This document shows, piece after piece, positions 1 through 9,127 of a DNA stretch of 64,000 nucleotides. The position numbers and the translations under genes were made by a program. The notes below the pieces were generated by a model that made no database searches, was not told the origin of the DNA, and was given only the letters and a program-made list of their open reading frames with translations. The DNA lies in assembly GCF_001423265.1 (NCBI RefSeq), contig NZ_LMND01000031.1:187797-251796 (forward strand). The letters run 5' to 3'. Source of the stretch: Methylobacterium sp. Leaf108 (GTDB lineage Bacteria; Pseudomonadota; Alphaproteobacteria; Rhizobiales; Beijerinckiaceae). Numbering within the stretch: the stretch's first letter is position 1; each line of letters starts with the position of its first letter.

Positions 1-1
1 C

Positions 2-49
2 GCCGAGGCGGCCCTTCACGACACCGGTTCCCGGGTCGTCGCCCGCTGA
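2..49 (+). CDS. C-terminal tail of an upstream gene (partial)
   Basis: The first bases read in frame as a 15-residue tail ([15 protein letters not shown]) ending in TGA at 47-49. It has the codon bias of the neighbouring genes, so it could be the end of a gene lying before the window. In alphaproteobacteria hfq usually precedes hflX, but this tail does not look like an Hfq C-terminus that I recognise. It could also be a chance open frame. Confidence 0.3.
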   Translation, partial: AEAALHDTGSRVVAR

Positions 50-197
50 CGCTCCGGGCGTCCGGGACATGACGTCCGACCGGTTCGATCCTCCGCAAAA
101 GCTCATCGGCCTCCATCGTTCGATGGGAGCACGCCCTTGTCTGCAGCCGGCAAAGGCCCATTGTCCTGGAACGCATCAGGACGAGGCCGGACAGCAG

Positions 198-1601
198 TTG
201 ACGAACCACACGATCACCCCCGGCGAAGCCCGGCTTCAGGCGATGGCGGCTCCCGAGGGTGAGATCGCGGCCGCGACCCATACCCTGGTCATCGGTCCCT
301 ATCTCGCGCGGACCGCCTCCGGCGGCAGCCGCAGCGAGGCCTCGCGGGCCACAGATGCCCGCCTCGACGAGGCCGTGGGGCTGGCGGCCGCCATCGAGCT
401 CGACGTGGTCGAGGCGATCTGCCTGTCGCTGCCGCGCATCCGGCCCTCGACCTACCTCGGCAAGGGCCGGGTCGAGGAACTGGCCGGCGTCATCAAGGCG
501 CGCGAGATCGGCCTCGTGGTGATGGATTGCGCCCTCTCGCCGGTGCAGCAGCGCAACCTCGAGAAGGAACTCGGCGCCAAGGTCATCGACCGCACCGGCC
601 TCATCCTCGAGATCTTCGGGCGCCGCGCCTCGACGCGCGAAGGGCGGCTGCAGGTGGAGCACGCCCACCTCGCCTACCAGAAGAGCCGGCTCGTGCGGTC
701 CTGGACCCACCTGGAGCGCCAGCGCGGCGGCTTTGGCTTCCTCGGCGGCCCCGGCGAGACCCAGATCGAGGCCGACCGGCGGATGATCCAGGAGCGCATG
801 ACCCGGATCGAGCGCGACCTCGACGGCGTCACCCGCACCCGCGGCCTGCACCGGCAGGGCCGCGCGAGGGTGCCGTACCCGATCGTGGCCCTCGTCGGCT
901 ACACGAACGCGGGCAAGTCGACCCTGTTCAACACCCTGACCAAGGCCGAGGTGATGGCGCAGGACATGCTGTTCGCCACCCTCGACCCGACGGCGCGCGC
1001 CACCAGGCTGCCGCACGGCGAGACCGTGATCCTGTCCGACACCGTGGGCTTCATCTCGGACCTGCCGACCTCCCTCATCGCGGCCTTCCGCGCGACGCTG
1101 GAGGACGTGATCGAGGCCGACATCCTGCTGCACGTGCGCGACATCTCGCACGGCGACAGCGAGGCCCAGGCCGAGGACGTCGGCGGGGTCCTGCGCGAAC
1201 TCGGCATCGAGACCTCGGCCGACCGGATCATCGAGGTCTGGAACAAGGCCGACCTGCTGGACGAGGACGAGCGCAACCGCCTCCTCAACCTCACGGGGAC
1301 CGGGCGGAGCGACCGCGACAGCGGCGCCCCCGTCCTCGTCTCCGCGGTGACCGGCGAGGGAATGGCGGCGCTCACGAGCCGGATCGAGGCGCGGATCGCC
1401 AAGTCGCGCTCGACCTTCGCGGTGGTCCTCTCACCCGAGGACGGCGGCGCCCTGCATTGGCTCTACGAGAACGCGGAAGTGCTCGACCGGCGCGAGGAGG
1501 AGGGCGGCACGATCCACCTCGCCATCCGTATCGCCCCCGAGAAGGAGCCGCGTTTCCTCAACCGGTTCGACGGGGCGCGGCGCCTGAGCCGGGCGGGGTG
1601 A
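198..1601 (+). CDS. hflX: Ribosome-associated GTPase HflX
   Basis: HflX is a GTP-binding protein that binds the 50S subunit and splits stalled or hibernating ribosomes under stress. The N-terminal HflX domain contains the conserved run [11 protein letters not shown] and is followed by the glycine-rich linker [16 protein letters not shown]. The G domain shows P-loop GYTNAGKST (nt about 898-924), switch DTVGF and base-recognition NKAD. The open frame extends upstream to ATG 69, but conserved sequence starts only near [11 protein letters not shown] chose TTG 198 because AGGACGAGG lies 9-17 bases upstream; ATG 243 is the alternative. With this start the protein is 467 aa, normal for alphaproteobacteria. 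It is probably expressed with a gene left of the window, typically hfq. Confidence 0.93.
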   Translation: MTNHTITPGEARLQAMAAPEGEIAAATHTLVIGPYLARTASGGSRSEASRATDARLDEAVGLAAAIELDVVEAICLSLPRIRPSTYLGKGRVEELAGVIKAREIGLVVMDCALSPVQQRNLEKELGAKVIDRTGLILEIFGRRASTREGRLQVEHAHLAYQKSRLVRSWTHLERQRGGFGFLGGPGETQIEADRRMIQERMTRIERDLDGVTRTRGLHRQGRARVPYPIVALVGYTNAGKSTLFNTLTKAEVMAQDMLFATLDPTARATRLPHGETVILSDTVGFISDLPTSLIAAFRATLEDVIEADILLHVRDISHGDSEAQAEDVGGVLRELGIETSADRIIEVWNKADLLDEDERNRLLNLTGTGRSDRDSGAPVLVSAVTGEGMAALTSRIEARIAKSRSTFAVVLSPEDGGALHWLYENAEVLDRREEEGGTIHLAIRIAPEKEPRFLNRFDGARRLSRAG

Positions 1602-1681
1602 GGGCGCTCCGACCCTCCGTGCGGGGAGACGAATCGGAGGCGAGGGTGGCGAAGACGGCACCGCGACGCTCGAACCCCGCA

Positions 1682-1718
1682 CCCTTCCCCCTCCCCGTTA
1701 AAGGGGGAGGGGGAAGGG
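1682..1718. terminator. Perfect 15-bp hairpin between convergent genes
   Basis: The arms 1682-1696 (CCCTTCCCCCTCCCC) and 1704-1718 are exact reverse complements around a 7-base loop. It lies between the convergent 3' ends of hflX and the fasciclin gene. There is no long T tract on either side, so it may be a bidirectional terminator or mRNA 3'-end stabiliser rather than a classic intrinsic terminator. Confidence 0.6.
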
Positions 1719-1732
1719 CGGAGCGCAAGGCC

Positions 1733-2311
1733 TTACGGCTGCAGGACGCCGTTCACGACGTGGATGACGCCGTTGGACTGCATCACGTTGGCCACCGTGA
1801 CCTTGGCGGTGCTGCCCTTGGTGTCGGTGACGAACACCGACTTGCCCTTGGCCTGGATCACGAGGGGGGTGCCCTCGACGGTCTTGAGCTGGGCCTCGCC
1901 GCCGCCGTCCTTGACGAGCTTCATCAGGTCCTTGGCGGTGTAGATGCCCGAGACCACGTGATAGGTCAGGATCTTGGTGAGGGTGCCCTTGTTCTCGGGC
2001 TTCACCAGGGTCTCGACGGTGCCGGCCGGCAGCTTGGCGAAGGCGGCGTTGGTGGGCGCGAACACCGTGAACGGACCCGGGCCCGACAGGGTGTCGACGA
2101 GGCCGGCGGCCTTGACGGCGGCCACCAGGGTCGTGTGGTCCTTGGAGTTGACGGCGTTCTCGACGATGGTCTTGGATGCGAACATCGGTGCGCCGCCGAC
2201 CATCGGGTTCTTGGCGAAGGCCACGGCCGGCAGGGCCGCGCCGACCGAGACGGCCAGGGCCACGGCGGCGGCGGTGGAGGCGAACGAGCGGCGGGCGTTG
2301 GACATCATCAT
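1733..2311 (-). CDS. Secreted fasciclin (FAS1) domain protein
   Basis: A 192-aa exported protein with one FAS1 domain, a fold used in adhesion and cell-surface or periplasmic interactions. Residues about 1-30 form a signal peptide (alanine-rich core ending PAVAFA). The FAS1 domain fills the rest, with the family signatures FTVFAPTNAAFAKLP and, at the end, NGVIHVVNGVLQP; the central YHVVSG motif is also present. Three ATG codons stand in a row (2311, 2308, 2305); the first follows GAGGA with 9-base spacing, so I start at 2311 rather than at the longer frame to 2473. It converges on hflX. The exact role cannot be told from sequence. Confidence 0.9.
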   Translation of the reverse strand: MMMSNARRSFASTAAAVALAVSVGAALPAVAFAKNPMVGGAPMFASKTIVENAVNSKDHTTLVAAVKAAGLVDTLSGPGPFTVFAPTNAAFAKLPAGTVETLVKPENKGTLTKILTYHVVSGIYTAKDLMKLVKDGGGEAQLKTVEGTPLVIQAKGKSVFVTDTKGSTAKVTVANVMQSNGVIHVVNGVLQP

Positions 2312-2626
2312 GGAGCGTTTTCCTCGGTACGAGCCCCTGCGATCGGGGCGGTGATCGGTCTTACGGGGCTCTCCGGGGAAAAGTTTCAGGCCTTTCGTCC
2401 GAGGGCGATCGTAGCCGCACCGGGAGCCGGGGTTTTCGGGCGCCGAGGTCCGTATCGGGATGCGAGTCCGCATGAGGATGATTGCGGCGCTCCGATCTCG
2501 CGCCTATAAGCGAGGCATCCCCTTTTTGATGGCGTGAGACGGGACGCTTCGGATCAATGGATCCGGACCCCCGCGGACCGATTCCCGGACCGGCTCGTCC
2601 TCGCCCGCCGTGTTTGGAGTTGCCCG
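2312..2626. other. Divergent intergenic region, fasciclin / trcR
   Basis: This 315-base gap separates divergent start codons and must contain promoters for both genes. Open frames here overlap both genes and lack independent support. I see no convincing consensus -35/-10 pair, palindrome or riboswitch fold by eye. Confidence 0.5.
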
Positions 2627-3337
2627 ATGTCCCAGGGTCCGCTGATGCCCAAGGCGACCGCCGTCTGGCTGGTCGAGAACACGTCGCTCGCCTTCGAGCA
2701 GATCGCCGACTTCTGCAAGCTGCACCCGCTGGAGGTGAAGGGCATCGCCGACGGCGAGGTCGCGGCCGGCATCAAGGGGCTCGACCCGATCACCACCGGC
2801 CAGCTCACCCGCGACGAGATCGAGAGGGCGCAGCGGGTGCCCGACTACAAGCTCAAGGTCGCGGTCTCGAAGGTGAAGCTGCCCGAGGTCAAGCGCACCA
2901 CCAAGGGCCCGCGCTACACGCCGCTGTCGCGTCGGCAGGACCGGCCCAACGCCATCCTCTGGCTGCTGCGCAGCCACCCCGAGCTCAAGGACGCGCAGAT
3001 CATCCGGCTGGTGGGCACCACCAAGTCGACGATCCAGCAGATCCGCGAGCGCACCCACTGGAACTCGAGCGCCCTGCAGCCGATGGACCCGGTGACGCTG
3101 GGCCTCTGCACGCAGATCGACCTCGATTTCGAGGTGCAGCGTGCCGCCAAGGACCGGCCCGCCACCGTGCCGGCCGACGTCGGAGCGAGCCTCCTGCCCA
3201 CCGAGCTCTCGACGGCGCAAGAGACCGACGAGCACGCCGAGCACCACCGCAACGCCCGCGACGAAAAACTCAACGTCGATTCGGTCTTCGCCAAGCTCAA
3301 GGGCATGCGCCAGACCGACGAGGACGACGAGGACTGA
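2627..3337 (+). CDS. trcR: Cell cycle transcriptional regulator TrcR (DUF1013)
   Basis: This 236-aa protein belongs to the alphaproteobacterial DUF1013 family, whose Caulobacter member TrcR controls cell-cycle gene expression. The N-terminus MSQGPLMPKATAVWLVEN matches the usual family start, which fixes ATG 2627; longer in-frame extensions upstream are not conserved. Residues about 105-145 (PNAILWLLRSHPELKDAQI, then KSTIQQIRERTHW) look like a helix-turn-helix with a sigma-region-4-like character. The C-terminus is acidic (TDEDDED). It stands alone with its own upstream region. Identity is secure from the very conserved N-terminal half; the regulatory targets here are unknown. Confidence 0.92.
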   Translation: MSQGPLMPKATAVWLVENTSLAFEQIADFCKLHPLEVKGIADGEVAAGIKGLDPITTGQLTRDEIERAQRVPDYKLKVAVSKVKLPEVKRTTKGPRYTPLSRRQDRPNAILWLLRSHPELKDAQIIRLVGTTKSTIQQIRERTHWNSSALQPMDPVTLGLCTQIDLDFEVQRAAKDRPATVPADVGASLLPTELSTAQETDEHAEHHRNARDEKLNVDSVFAKLKGMRQTDEDDED

Positions 3338-3542
3338 TCACCGCCTGCGGGCCTGGCGCCGAAGACCTCTTGAGACCTCTTGGCCGCGGGCGGGATATCG
3401 CGACGTCGGCCAGGAGCACGAACGAGGACTGCCTCGGCCGGGTCCGGCCCGGCCGGGGCAGCCGAAACGGCTCGCCAAGCGCGATAAAATGCCGGATAGT
3501 GTCCCGCCGCGATGGGCGAGGGCATCGCATCTGGAGCGTCCC

Positions 3543-4106
3543 ATGGCCTCCCTGGGAACCGACACCGACGCCGGCCCGGTCTACGACCGGGCATCGCGGA
3601 GCGAGCGATCCGCAGTCGGGCCGGGCGGCCTGCGCCCTTGCAATATCGTTCAGGGTGCTGTGCAGGAGCCTGTGACGCTCGCCGAATCGCTCATGGCGGA
3701 CGCCGGCTGGAGCGCGTCGAACTTCAGCGAGGCCGGCCCCAACCCGCCGTATCTGCGCATCGGCGGCAAGCTGTGGGTGACGCTGACCGAATACGAGCCC
3801 TGCTTCTCCTCCTACCACCGCGATCGGATGCTGTTCCGCTCCAAGGTCTCGATGACCGAACATCTCGGCCGATACCGCGAGATCATGGTCGACCCGATCG
3901 CCTTCGAGGAATGCTACGGGCCGGGGGAGGGGACAGACGCCACCTTCCCGTTCGGGGCCTGGCTGGAGATCCGCGAAGTCGGCTTCAAGGGTCTGACCCT
4001 GTGGGGCCGGCGCCACGGCACGGTGACGCTGCCCCTGGAACCCCTCGCGGTGGCCTCGGCGGTGTGGCTGCGCGGCGGTGGGCCGCCCAAGGCTTCCCTA
4101 ACCTGA
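3543..4106 (+). CDS. Hypothetical protein, stop codon inside a tandem repeat
   Basis: A 187-aa protein that I do not recognise. It has neither a signal peptide nor obvious membrane segments. The central part (LAESLMADAGWSASNFSEAG to EIREVGFKGLTLWGRR) is rich in aromatic residues and looks like a compact soluble domain. ATG 3543 gives the longest plausible form; ATG 3693 (MADAGWS) would start directly at the better-looking domain. The last six codons and the TGA stop are encoded by the first unit of a 20-bp tandem array (4087-4186), so the native C-terminus may have been replaced. It stands alone between trcR and rpsA. Confidence 0.6.
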   Translation: MASLGTDTDAGPVYDRASRSERSAVGPGGLRPCNIVQGAVQEPVTLAESLMADAGWSASNFSEAGPNPPYLRIGGKLWVTLTEYEPCFSSYHRDRMLFRSKVSMTEHLGRYREIMVDPIAFEECYGPGEGTDATFPFGAWLEIREVGFKGLTLWGRRHGTVTLPLEPLAVASAVWLRGGGPPKASLT

Positions 4107-4186
4107 CCAAGGCTTCCCTGACCTGACCGAGGCTTCCCTGACCTGACCAAGGCTTCCTTGACCTGAGACCGGCGCCCCTGACCTGA
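4087..4186 (+). repeat. 20-bp tandem array overlapping a gene end
   Basis: Four near-identical 20-base units (CCAAGGCTTCCCTGACCTGA and variants) run from 4087 to 4166. A diverged fifth unit (4167-4186) and a partial sixth follow, keeping only the CCTGACCTGA half. The period is not a multiple of three, so successive units place their terminal TGA in different frames: the gene at 3543 stops in unit 1 and another frame stops in unit 2. The array lies 277 bases upstream of rpsA. Confidence 0.85.
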
Positions 4187-4462
4187 GACCGGCGCCCAAA
4201 CGGCGCGGCGCGGTTGCCCCTGAGCGCGCGATCGCGTATGTCGTCGCCGTTCCTCACGATGGATGCGACGTCTCCTGGGCAGTTCCTGCCCGCCGCCGCG
4301 CCATTGCGGGGATGGCCCTCGACCAGCGTTGAGACTGCGTCGGCCCTCCCTCGGGGAGGTGAGCCCGTCGATCCCGAACGGATCCCGGGCGGCGTCGGAG
4401 GGGGTCTCCCGTCACACGAGCCGCCGATGCCGGCCTCTTCAGGAGGCCTGTCAGGAGACAGA

Positions 4463-6184
4463 ATGACCGCTGGTAACGCCCTGCAGCGTAGCCCGAGCCG
4501 CGACGACTTCGCGGCTCTCCTCGAGGAAAGCTTCCTCGAGCACGAGATCACCGAAGGTTCCGTCGTCAAGGGTCGCGTCGTCGCGATCGAGAAGGACGTC
4601 GCCGTCATCGACATCGGCGCCAAGACGGAAGGCCGTGTCGCCCTCAAGGAATTCAACGGCCCCGGCCGCGACGACCTCGCGGTCGGCGACGAGGTCGAGG
4701 TCTATGTCGACCGCATCGAGAACGCGCTCGGCGAGGCCGTCATCTCGCGCGACAAGGCGCGCCGCGAGGAGAGCTGGGTCAAGCTCGAGAAGGCCTTCGA
4801 GGCCAACGAGCGCGTCACCGGCGCGATCTTCAACCAGGTCAAGGGCGGCTACACCGTCGACCTCGACGGCGCCGTGGCGTTCCTGCCGCGCTCCCAGGTC
4901 GACATCCGCCCCGTGCGCGACGTCACGCCCCTGCTCGGCACGCCCCAGCCGTTCCAGATCCTCAAGATGGATCGCCGCCGCGGCAACATCGTGGTGTCGC
5001 GCCGCACCGTCCTCGAGGAGAGCCGCGCCGAGCAGCGCTCCGAGCTCGTGGCCAACCTCGAAGAGGGCCAGGTCATCGACGGCGTCGTCAAGAACATCAC
5101 CGAATACGGCGCCTTCGTGGATCTGGGCGGCATCGACGGCCTGCTCCACGTCACCGACATGGCCTGGCGCCGCGTCAACCACCCGTCCGAGGTCGTGACC
5201 ATCGGCCAGACGGTCAAGGTCAAGATCATCAAGATCAACCACGAGACCCACCGCATCTCGCTCGGCATCAAGCAGCTGCTCGCCGATCCGTGGGAGGGCA
5301 TCGCCCAGCGCTACCCGGTCGAGGCCAAGATCAAGGGCCGCGTCACCAACATCACCGACTACGGCGCCTTCGTGGAGCTGGAGCCGGGGATCGAGGGCCT
5401 GATCCACGTCTCCGAGATGAGCTGGACCAAGAAGAACGTCCACCCCGGCAAGATCGTCTCCACCTCCCAGGAAGTGGAAGTGCAGATCCTCGAGGTCGAT
5501 CCGGTCAAGCGCCGCATCTCGCTCGGCCTCAAGCAGACCCTGCAGAACCCGTGGGAGGCCTTCTCCGAGAAGCATCCCGTCGGCTCCGAGGTCGAGGGCG
5601 AGGTCAAGAACAAGACCGAGTTCGGCCTGTTCATCGGCCTCGAAGGCGATGTCGACGGCATGGTCCACCTGTCGGATCTCGACTGGAACCGTCCCGGCGA
5701 GCAGGTCATCGAGGAGTTCAAGAAGGGCGACATGCTGCGCGCCCAGGTCCTCGACGTCGACGTCGAGAAGGAGCGCATCTCGCTGGGCGTCAAGCAGCTC
5801 GGCGGCGACCCCTTCGCCGAGGCCGGCGAGCTCAAGAAGGGTCAGGTCGTGACCTGCGAGGTGGTCGAGGTGAAGGATTCGGGCGTCGAGGTGAAGATCA
5901 TCGACACCGACCTCTCGACCTTCATCCGCCGTGCCGAACTCGCCCGCGACCGCGGCGACCAGCGTCCCGAGCGTTTCGCCGCCGGCGAGAAGTTCGATGC
6001 CCGCGTGATCCAGTTCGACCGCAAGGTCCGCCGGGTCCAGCTCTCCATCAAGGCCCTCGAAATGGCCGAGGAGAAGGAGGCGATGGCCCAGTTCGGCTCC
6101 GCCGATTCGGGTGCCTCGCTCGGCGAGATCCTGGGCGCGGCCTTCAAGAAGGCCCGCACCAGCGACGACAAGGACGAGGAATAG
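4463..6184 (+). CDS. rpsA: 30S ribosomal protein S1
   Basis: S1 is the largest ribosomal protein; it binds mRNA and helps start translation on structured or weak leaders. The 573-aa product has six S1 (OB-fold) repeats starting near residues 32, 115, 201, 289, 373 and 458; repeats 3 and 4 carry the typical NITEYGAFVDL and NITDYGAFVEL strands. The acidic tail (SDDKDEE) is typical of the alphaproteobacterial form. ATG 4463 is preceded by AGGAGA at 4453-4458. The gene is monocistronic and ends at a strong terminator (6232-6264). In many alphaproteobacteria cmk precedes rpsA; here the upstream gene is an unrelated hypothetical and a tandem repeat. Confidence 0.97.
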   Translation: MTAGNALQRSPSRDDFAALLEESFLEHEITEGSVVKGRVVAIEKDVAVIDIGAKTEGRVALKEFNGPGRDDLAVGDEVEVYVDRIENALGEAVISRDKARREESWVKLEKAFEANERVTGAIFNQVKGGYTVDLDGAVAFLPRSQVDIRPVRDVTPLLGTPQPFQILKMDRRRGNIVVSRRTVLEESRAEQRSELVANLEEGQVIDGVVKNITEYGAFVDLGGIDGLLHVTDMAWRRVNHPSEVVTIGQTVKVKIIKINHETHRISLGIKQLLADPWEGIAQRYPVEAKIKGRVTNITDYGAFVELEPGIEGLIHVSEMSWTKKNVHPGKIVSTSQEVEVQILEVDPVKRRISLGLKQTLQNPWEAFSEKHPVGSEVEGEVKNKTEFGLFIGLEGDVDGMVHLSDLDWNRPGEQVIEEFKKGDMLRAQVLDVDVEKERISLGVKQLGGDPFAEAGELKKGQVVTCEVVEVKDSGVEVKIIDTDLSTFIRRAELARDRGDQRPERFAAGEKFDARVIQFDRKVRRVQLSIKALEMAEEKEAMAQFGSADSGASLGEILGAAFKKARTSDDKDEE

Positions 6185-6231
6185 TCTCATCCCCCGCCGC
6201 CCTTCGGGGCGGTGGGCCGGACGACCACGCA

Positions 6232-6264
6232 ACCCGCGCGGGATCGCCTCCCGCGCGGGTTTTT
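6232..6264 (+). terminator. Intrinsic terminator after rpsA
   Basis: A perfect 12-bp stem (ACCCGCGCGGGA, 6232-6243, with its complement at 6249-6260) is closed by a 5-base loop and followed by a run of T (6260-6264). This is a textbook rho-independent terminator 48 bases after the rpsA stop codon. Confidence 0.93.
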
Positions 6265-6374
6265 CCATGCCATGCGCGCAGCCTCTTCGATGCGCGCACG
6301 TACAGCCTCTTGCCGCTCCGGCGCGGGCGGGGCTAGAACACCGCCCCCGAGTCGACCTCCCGGGCGTCAAGCCC

Positions 6375-6419
6375 ATGCCCGCCAGGTCCATGCCCGCCAA
6401 GTCCATCCCCGCCAACGAC
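6375..6419. repeat. 15-bp tandem repeat, three units
   Basis: Units ATGCCCGCCAGGTCC, ATGCCCGCCAAGTCC and the diverged ATCCCCGCCAACGAC follow each other between rpsA and sppA. They would read MPA(R/K)S on the plus strand and MDLAG on the minus strand, but no ribosome site accompanies them. A degraded relative appears near 44158-44185. The rest of the 6265-6544 gap shows no gene. Confidence 0.7.
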
Positions 6420-6544
6420 TTGGCGACCGTCACGGACCCGAACGCGACGCCGAAGGATGGTGCAAACGGTCCGGGGTTGTGGGAGAAGGGGGCAAGAACA
6501 GGCTCGCCCCAATCCGAGCCGGACCCGCGGGAGTGACCGAACGC

Positions 6545-7507
6545 ATGGCAGCCGACGCCGAACTTCTGATCGATCGCCGCCGCCTGCGCCGAAAGCTGTC
6601 GGTGTGGCGCGTGGTCGGCATCGGCTCCCTCGTGGTGGCGGTGGGCGCCGTGGGCCTTCGCCTGCGCGGCGGCGAGGTCGCGGGCTTCGGTGCCATCAAG
6701 CCGCAGATCGCCCGCATCAGCGTGGGCGGCTTCATCGCCGGGAGCGAGGAGACCACCAAGCTGATCGCGCGGGTGCGCGAGTCGAGCGCCGTCCAGGGCG
6801 TGGTGGTCTCGATCTCCTCGCCCGGCGGCACCACGACCGGGTCGGAGGAACTCCACCGCAACCTGCGTGCGCTCGCCGAGAAGAAGCCGATGGTGGCCTT
6901 CGTCGACGGCACCGCCGCCTCGGGCGCCTATATCGCCGCGATCGCCGCCGACCACATCGTGGCGCGCGAGACCGCGCTGGTCGGCTCGATCGGCGTCCTG
7001 TTCCAGTACCCGGACCTGTCCGGGCTTCTCGACAAGGTCGGCGTCAAGGTCGAATCCATCAAGTCGGCCCCGCTCAAGGCCGAGCCGTCGGGCTTCACCC
7101 CGACCTCGCCCGAGGCGCGCGCGGCCCTGGCCGCGGTGGTCGGCGATACCTACGGCTGGTTCAAGGGCCTCGTCTCCGACCGTCGCAAGATGAGCGACAA
7201 GGAACTAGCCGTGGTCGCCGACGGTCGCGTCTTCAGTGGGCGCCAGAGCGTGCCCCTCAAGCTCGTGGACGCGCTGGGCGGCGAGCGCGATGCCGTGGCC
7301 TGGCTCGAGAACAGCCGCGGCGTCGCCAAGGGACTGCCGGTGACCGATTGGAAGCCCAAGGGCAAGAGCGACTTCCAGCTCTGGTCGGCGCTGGGCACCG
7401 GCGCCGAACTCCTCGGCCTCCCGGGAGCCGCGATGCAACTGCGCGCCGTCGGCACCGAGACCACCGACCTCGCCCAGGGCGGCCTGCTGGCCCTGTGGCG
7501 GCCCTGA
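6545..7507 (+). CDS. sppA: Signal peptide peptidase SppA (short type)
   Basis: An inner-membrane serine protease of family S49 that clears cleaved signal peptides. The 320-aa protein has one N-terminal membrane segment (about residues 20-38) and one protease domain, the short form rather than the tandem E. coli type. The nucleophile Ser126 lies in GTAASGAY and the general-base Lys178 in [11 protein letters not shown]; their 52-residue spacing is what I recall for the Bacillus enzyme. The GSIGV(L/M) motif lies between them. I use ATG 6545; GTG 6533, four codons upstream and in frame, is equally possible. ihfB follows 67 bases downstream and probably shares its transcript. Confidence 0.93.
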   Translation: MAADAELLIDRRRLRRKLSVWRVVGIGSLVVAVGAVGLRLRGGEVAGFGAIKPQIARISVGGFIAGSEETTKLIARVRESSAVQGVVVSISSPGGTTTGSEELHRNLRALAEKKPMVAFVDGTAASGAYIAAIAADHIVARETALVGSIGVLFQYPDLSGLLDKVGVKVESIKSAPLKAEPSGFTPTSPEARAALAAVVGDTYGWFKGLVSDRRKMSDKELAVVADGRVFSGRQSVPLKLVDALGGERDAVAWLENSRGVAKGLPVTDWKPKGKSDFQLWSALGTGAELLGLPGAAMQLRAVGTETTDLAQGGLLALWRP

Positions 7508-7574
7508 TCGACCTACGGTTCTCCACCCTCCACCGCCGGCCTCGCCGGCGACAGACCTGCGAGAAGACGGCCGC

Positions 7575-7889
7575 ATGATCAAGTCGGAGCTCGTGCTCAG
7601 GATCGCCGAGCAGAACCCGCATCTCTACCAGCGCGACGTCGAGACCCTGGTCAACGCCATCCTCGACACGATCGCCGACGCCCTGGCGCGGGGCGACCGG
7701 GTCGAGCTGCGGGGCTTCGGCGCCTTCTCGGTGAAACGCCGCGATGCGAGGCGGGGACGCAACCCGCGCACGGGAGCGGCCGTTGCCGTTTCCGAGAAGG
7801 CCATCCCCGTCTTCAAGACCGGCAAGGAAATGCGCCAGCGCTTGAACGACGCGGGGATCGGCGACGATCGGGCCGAGGCGGCCCCGTGA
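7575..7889 (+). CDS. ihfB: Integration host factor subunit beta
   Basis: IHF-beta pairs with IHF-alpha to bend DNA at specific sites. The 104-aa product has the HU/IHF fold: [15 protein letters not shown] as the first helices, [11 protein letters not shown] in the core sheet, and the DNA-intercalating arm with RNPRTG. The short acidic/alanine tail after GKEMRQRLN varies within the family. The order sppA-ihfB-lapA-trpF is the usual alphaproteobacterial one and separates this gene from other HU-family members. The spacing to lapA is 28 bases. Confidence 0.95.
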   Translation: MIKSELVLRIAEQNPHLYQRDVETLVNAILDTIADALARGDRVELRGFGAFSVKRRDARRGRNPRTGAAVAVSEKAIPVFKTGKEMRQRLNDAGIGDDRAEAAP

Positions 7890-7917
7890 CGAGATTCACG
7901 ACAACCGGAGGACTTCG

Positions 7918-8280
7918 ATGATCCGCTTCCTCAAGGGACTTGTGCTGCTGCCGGTGGCGATCGTCGTCGTCGCGCTGGCGGTGGCCAATCGCGAGGCGGT
8001 GCGCCTGTCCTTCGATCCGTTCTCGCCCGACATGCCCGTCTTCAGCGTGACGCTGCCGTTCTACCTGATCCTGTTCGGGGCGGTGGCGCTGGGCGTGGTG
8101 CTCGGCGGGATCGGCACCTGGCTCGGCCAGTCCAGCGTCCGCCGCCGCAGCCGCGATCGCCGCCGCGAGATCCACCGCCTCGAGACCGAGACCGCCCGGC
8201 TCAAGACGCAGGTGCCGAGCGGCGACGACCTCTATTCGCGCGGCGGCACGAACCAGGTCGCCCTGCCGGCGCCGCGCTGA
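7918..8280 (+). CDS. lapA: LapA family membrane protein (DUF1049)
   Basis: A 120-aa inner-membrane protein. Two hydrophobic segments (about residues 5-22 and 42-66) frame a short loop containing the family run VANREAVRLSFDP. After them comes a basic, probably cytoplasmic helix (RRRSRDRRREIHRLETETARLKTQ) that could form a coiled coil. In E. coli LapA works with LapB in control of lipopolysaccharide synthesis; whether the alphaproteobacterial form does so is unproven. CGGAGG lies 8 bases before ATG 7918. It sits between ihfB and trpF in one probable operon, 7 bases before trpF. Confidence 0.88.
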   Translation: MIRFLKGLVLLPVAIVVVALAVANREAVRLSFDPFSPDMPVFSVTLPFYLILFGAVALGVVLGGIGTWLGQSSVRRRSRDRRREIHRLETETARLKTQVPSGDDLYSRGGTNQVALPAPR

Positions 8281-8287
8281 CACCACG

Positions 8288-8938
8288 ATGCCCGCGACGC
8301 GCGTCAAGATCTGCGGGCTGAGCACGGCCGACACCCTGGAGGCCGCCCTCGATGCCGGGGCCGACCTCGTCGGCTTCGTGCATTTCCCAAAGAGCCCGCG
8401 CCACGTCGACTGGGAGACCGGAGCCCGCCTGTCGGCGCAAGCGAGGGGCCGTGCCGGGCGCGTCCTCCTCCTGGTCGATCCCGACGATGCGCTGCTGGCG
8501 CAAGGCATCGCCGCGGTCGAGCCGGACCTCGTGCAGCTCCACGGCAGCGAGTCCCCCGAACGCGTCGCCGCCATCCGCAAGGCGATCGGGCGGCCGGTGA
8601 TCAAGGCGATCGGCATCGCCAGGCGTGACGACCTGGCGGCACTGGCGCCGTATGCGGGCGTGGCCGACATCCTCCTCCTCGATGCCAAGCCGCCGACGGA
8701 CGCCGACCTACCGGGCGGCAACGGCCATGCCTTCGACTGGGATGTCCTTGCGGGCGCCGAATTGCCCGCCGGAACGATGCTGTCGGGTGGGCTGACGCCG
8801 CAGACCGTGGCGCAAGCCCTGCGCCGGACCGGCCTCGGCACTCTCGACGTCTCCTCGGGCGTGGAGCGCGCGCCGGGGGTCAAGGATCCGGACCGGATCC
8901 GGGCCTTCATGGCCGCGGCGCGCGCCGGCGGCGGGTGA
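8288..8938 (+). CDS. trpF: Phosphoribosylanthranilate isomerase
   Basis: This enzyme converts N-(5-phosphoribosyl)anthranilate to the enol deoxyribulose form, the third step of tryptophan synthesis after chorismate. The 216-aa (beta/alpha)8 protein shows the catalytic Cys in KICGLS near the N-terminus, the FVHFPKSPRHV loop, the general acid Asp in LLLDAKPP and the phosphate-binding strands LSGGLTPQTV and DVSSGVE. It is the stand-alone form, not fused to trpC. It is the last gene of the sppA-ihfB-lapA-trpF run; trpB follows after 189 bases. Confidence 0.96.
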   Translation: MPATRVKICGLSTADTLEAALDAGADLVGFVHFPKSPRHVDWETGARLSAQARGRAGRVLLLVDPDDALLAQGIAAVEPDLVQLHGSESPERVAAIRKAIGRPVIKAIGIARRDDLAALAPYAGVADILLLDAKPPTDADLPGGNGHAFDWDVLAGAELPAGTMLSGGLTPQTVAQALRRTGLGTLDVSSGVERAPGVKDPDRIRAFMAAARAGGG

Positions 8939-9127
8939 AACCCGAAGCCTCGCGTTTTCCGCCCGGATGGCGCTCGCGCCGCATTGTCGGCAAACCGTGC
9001 TAGACTCATGTGAGAGCCCGGAACCGCATCGTTTCGTTCACGAACCGCGATCCCCGTCGCCGGCCGGAGGCACGACCTCACGCTGCCCGCCGACACGGAG
9101 GACGCCCGCTTGCAAGGAACCGCCACC

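Noticed and set aside
527..2509. 660-codon plus-strand frame across hflX and the fasciclin gene
   Set aside because: It is a shifted-frame shadow of hflX (Arg/Pro-rich) and continues antisense to a well-supported fasciclin gene.
4451..6955. 834-codon minus-strand frame opposite rpsA
   Set aside because: Its sequence is the typical Asp/Leu/His-rich antisense of a highly biased gene; rpsA is certain.
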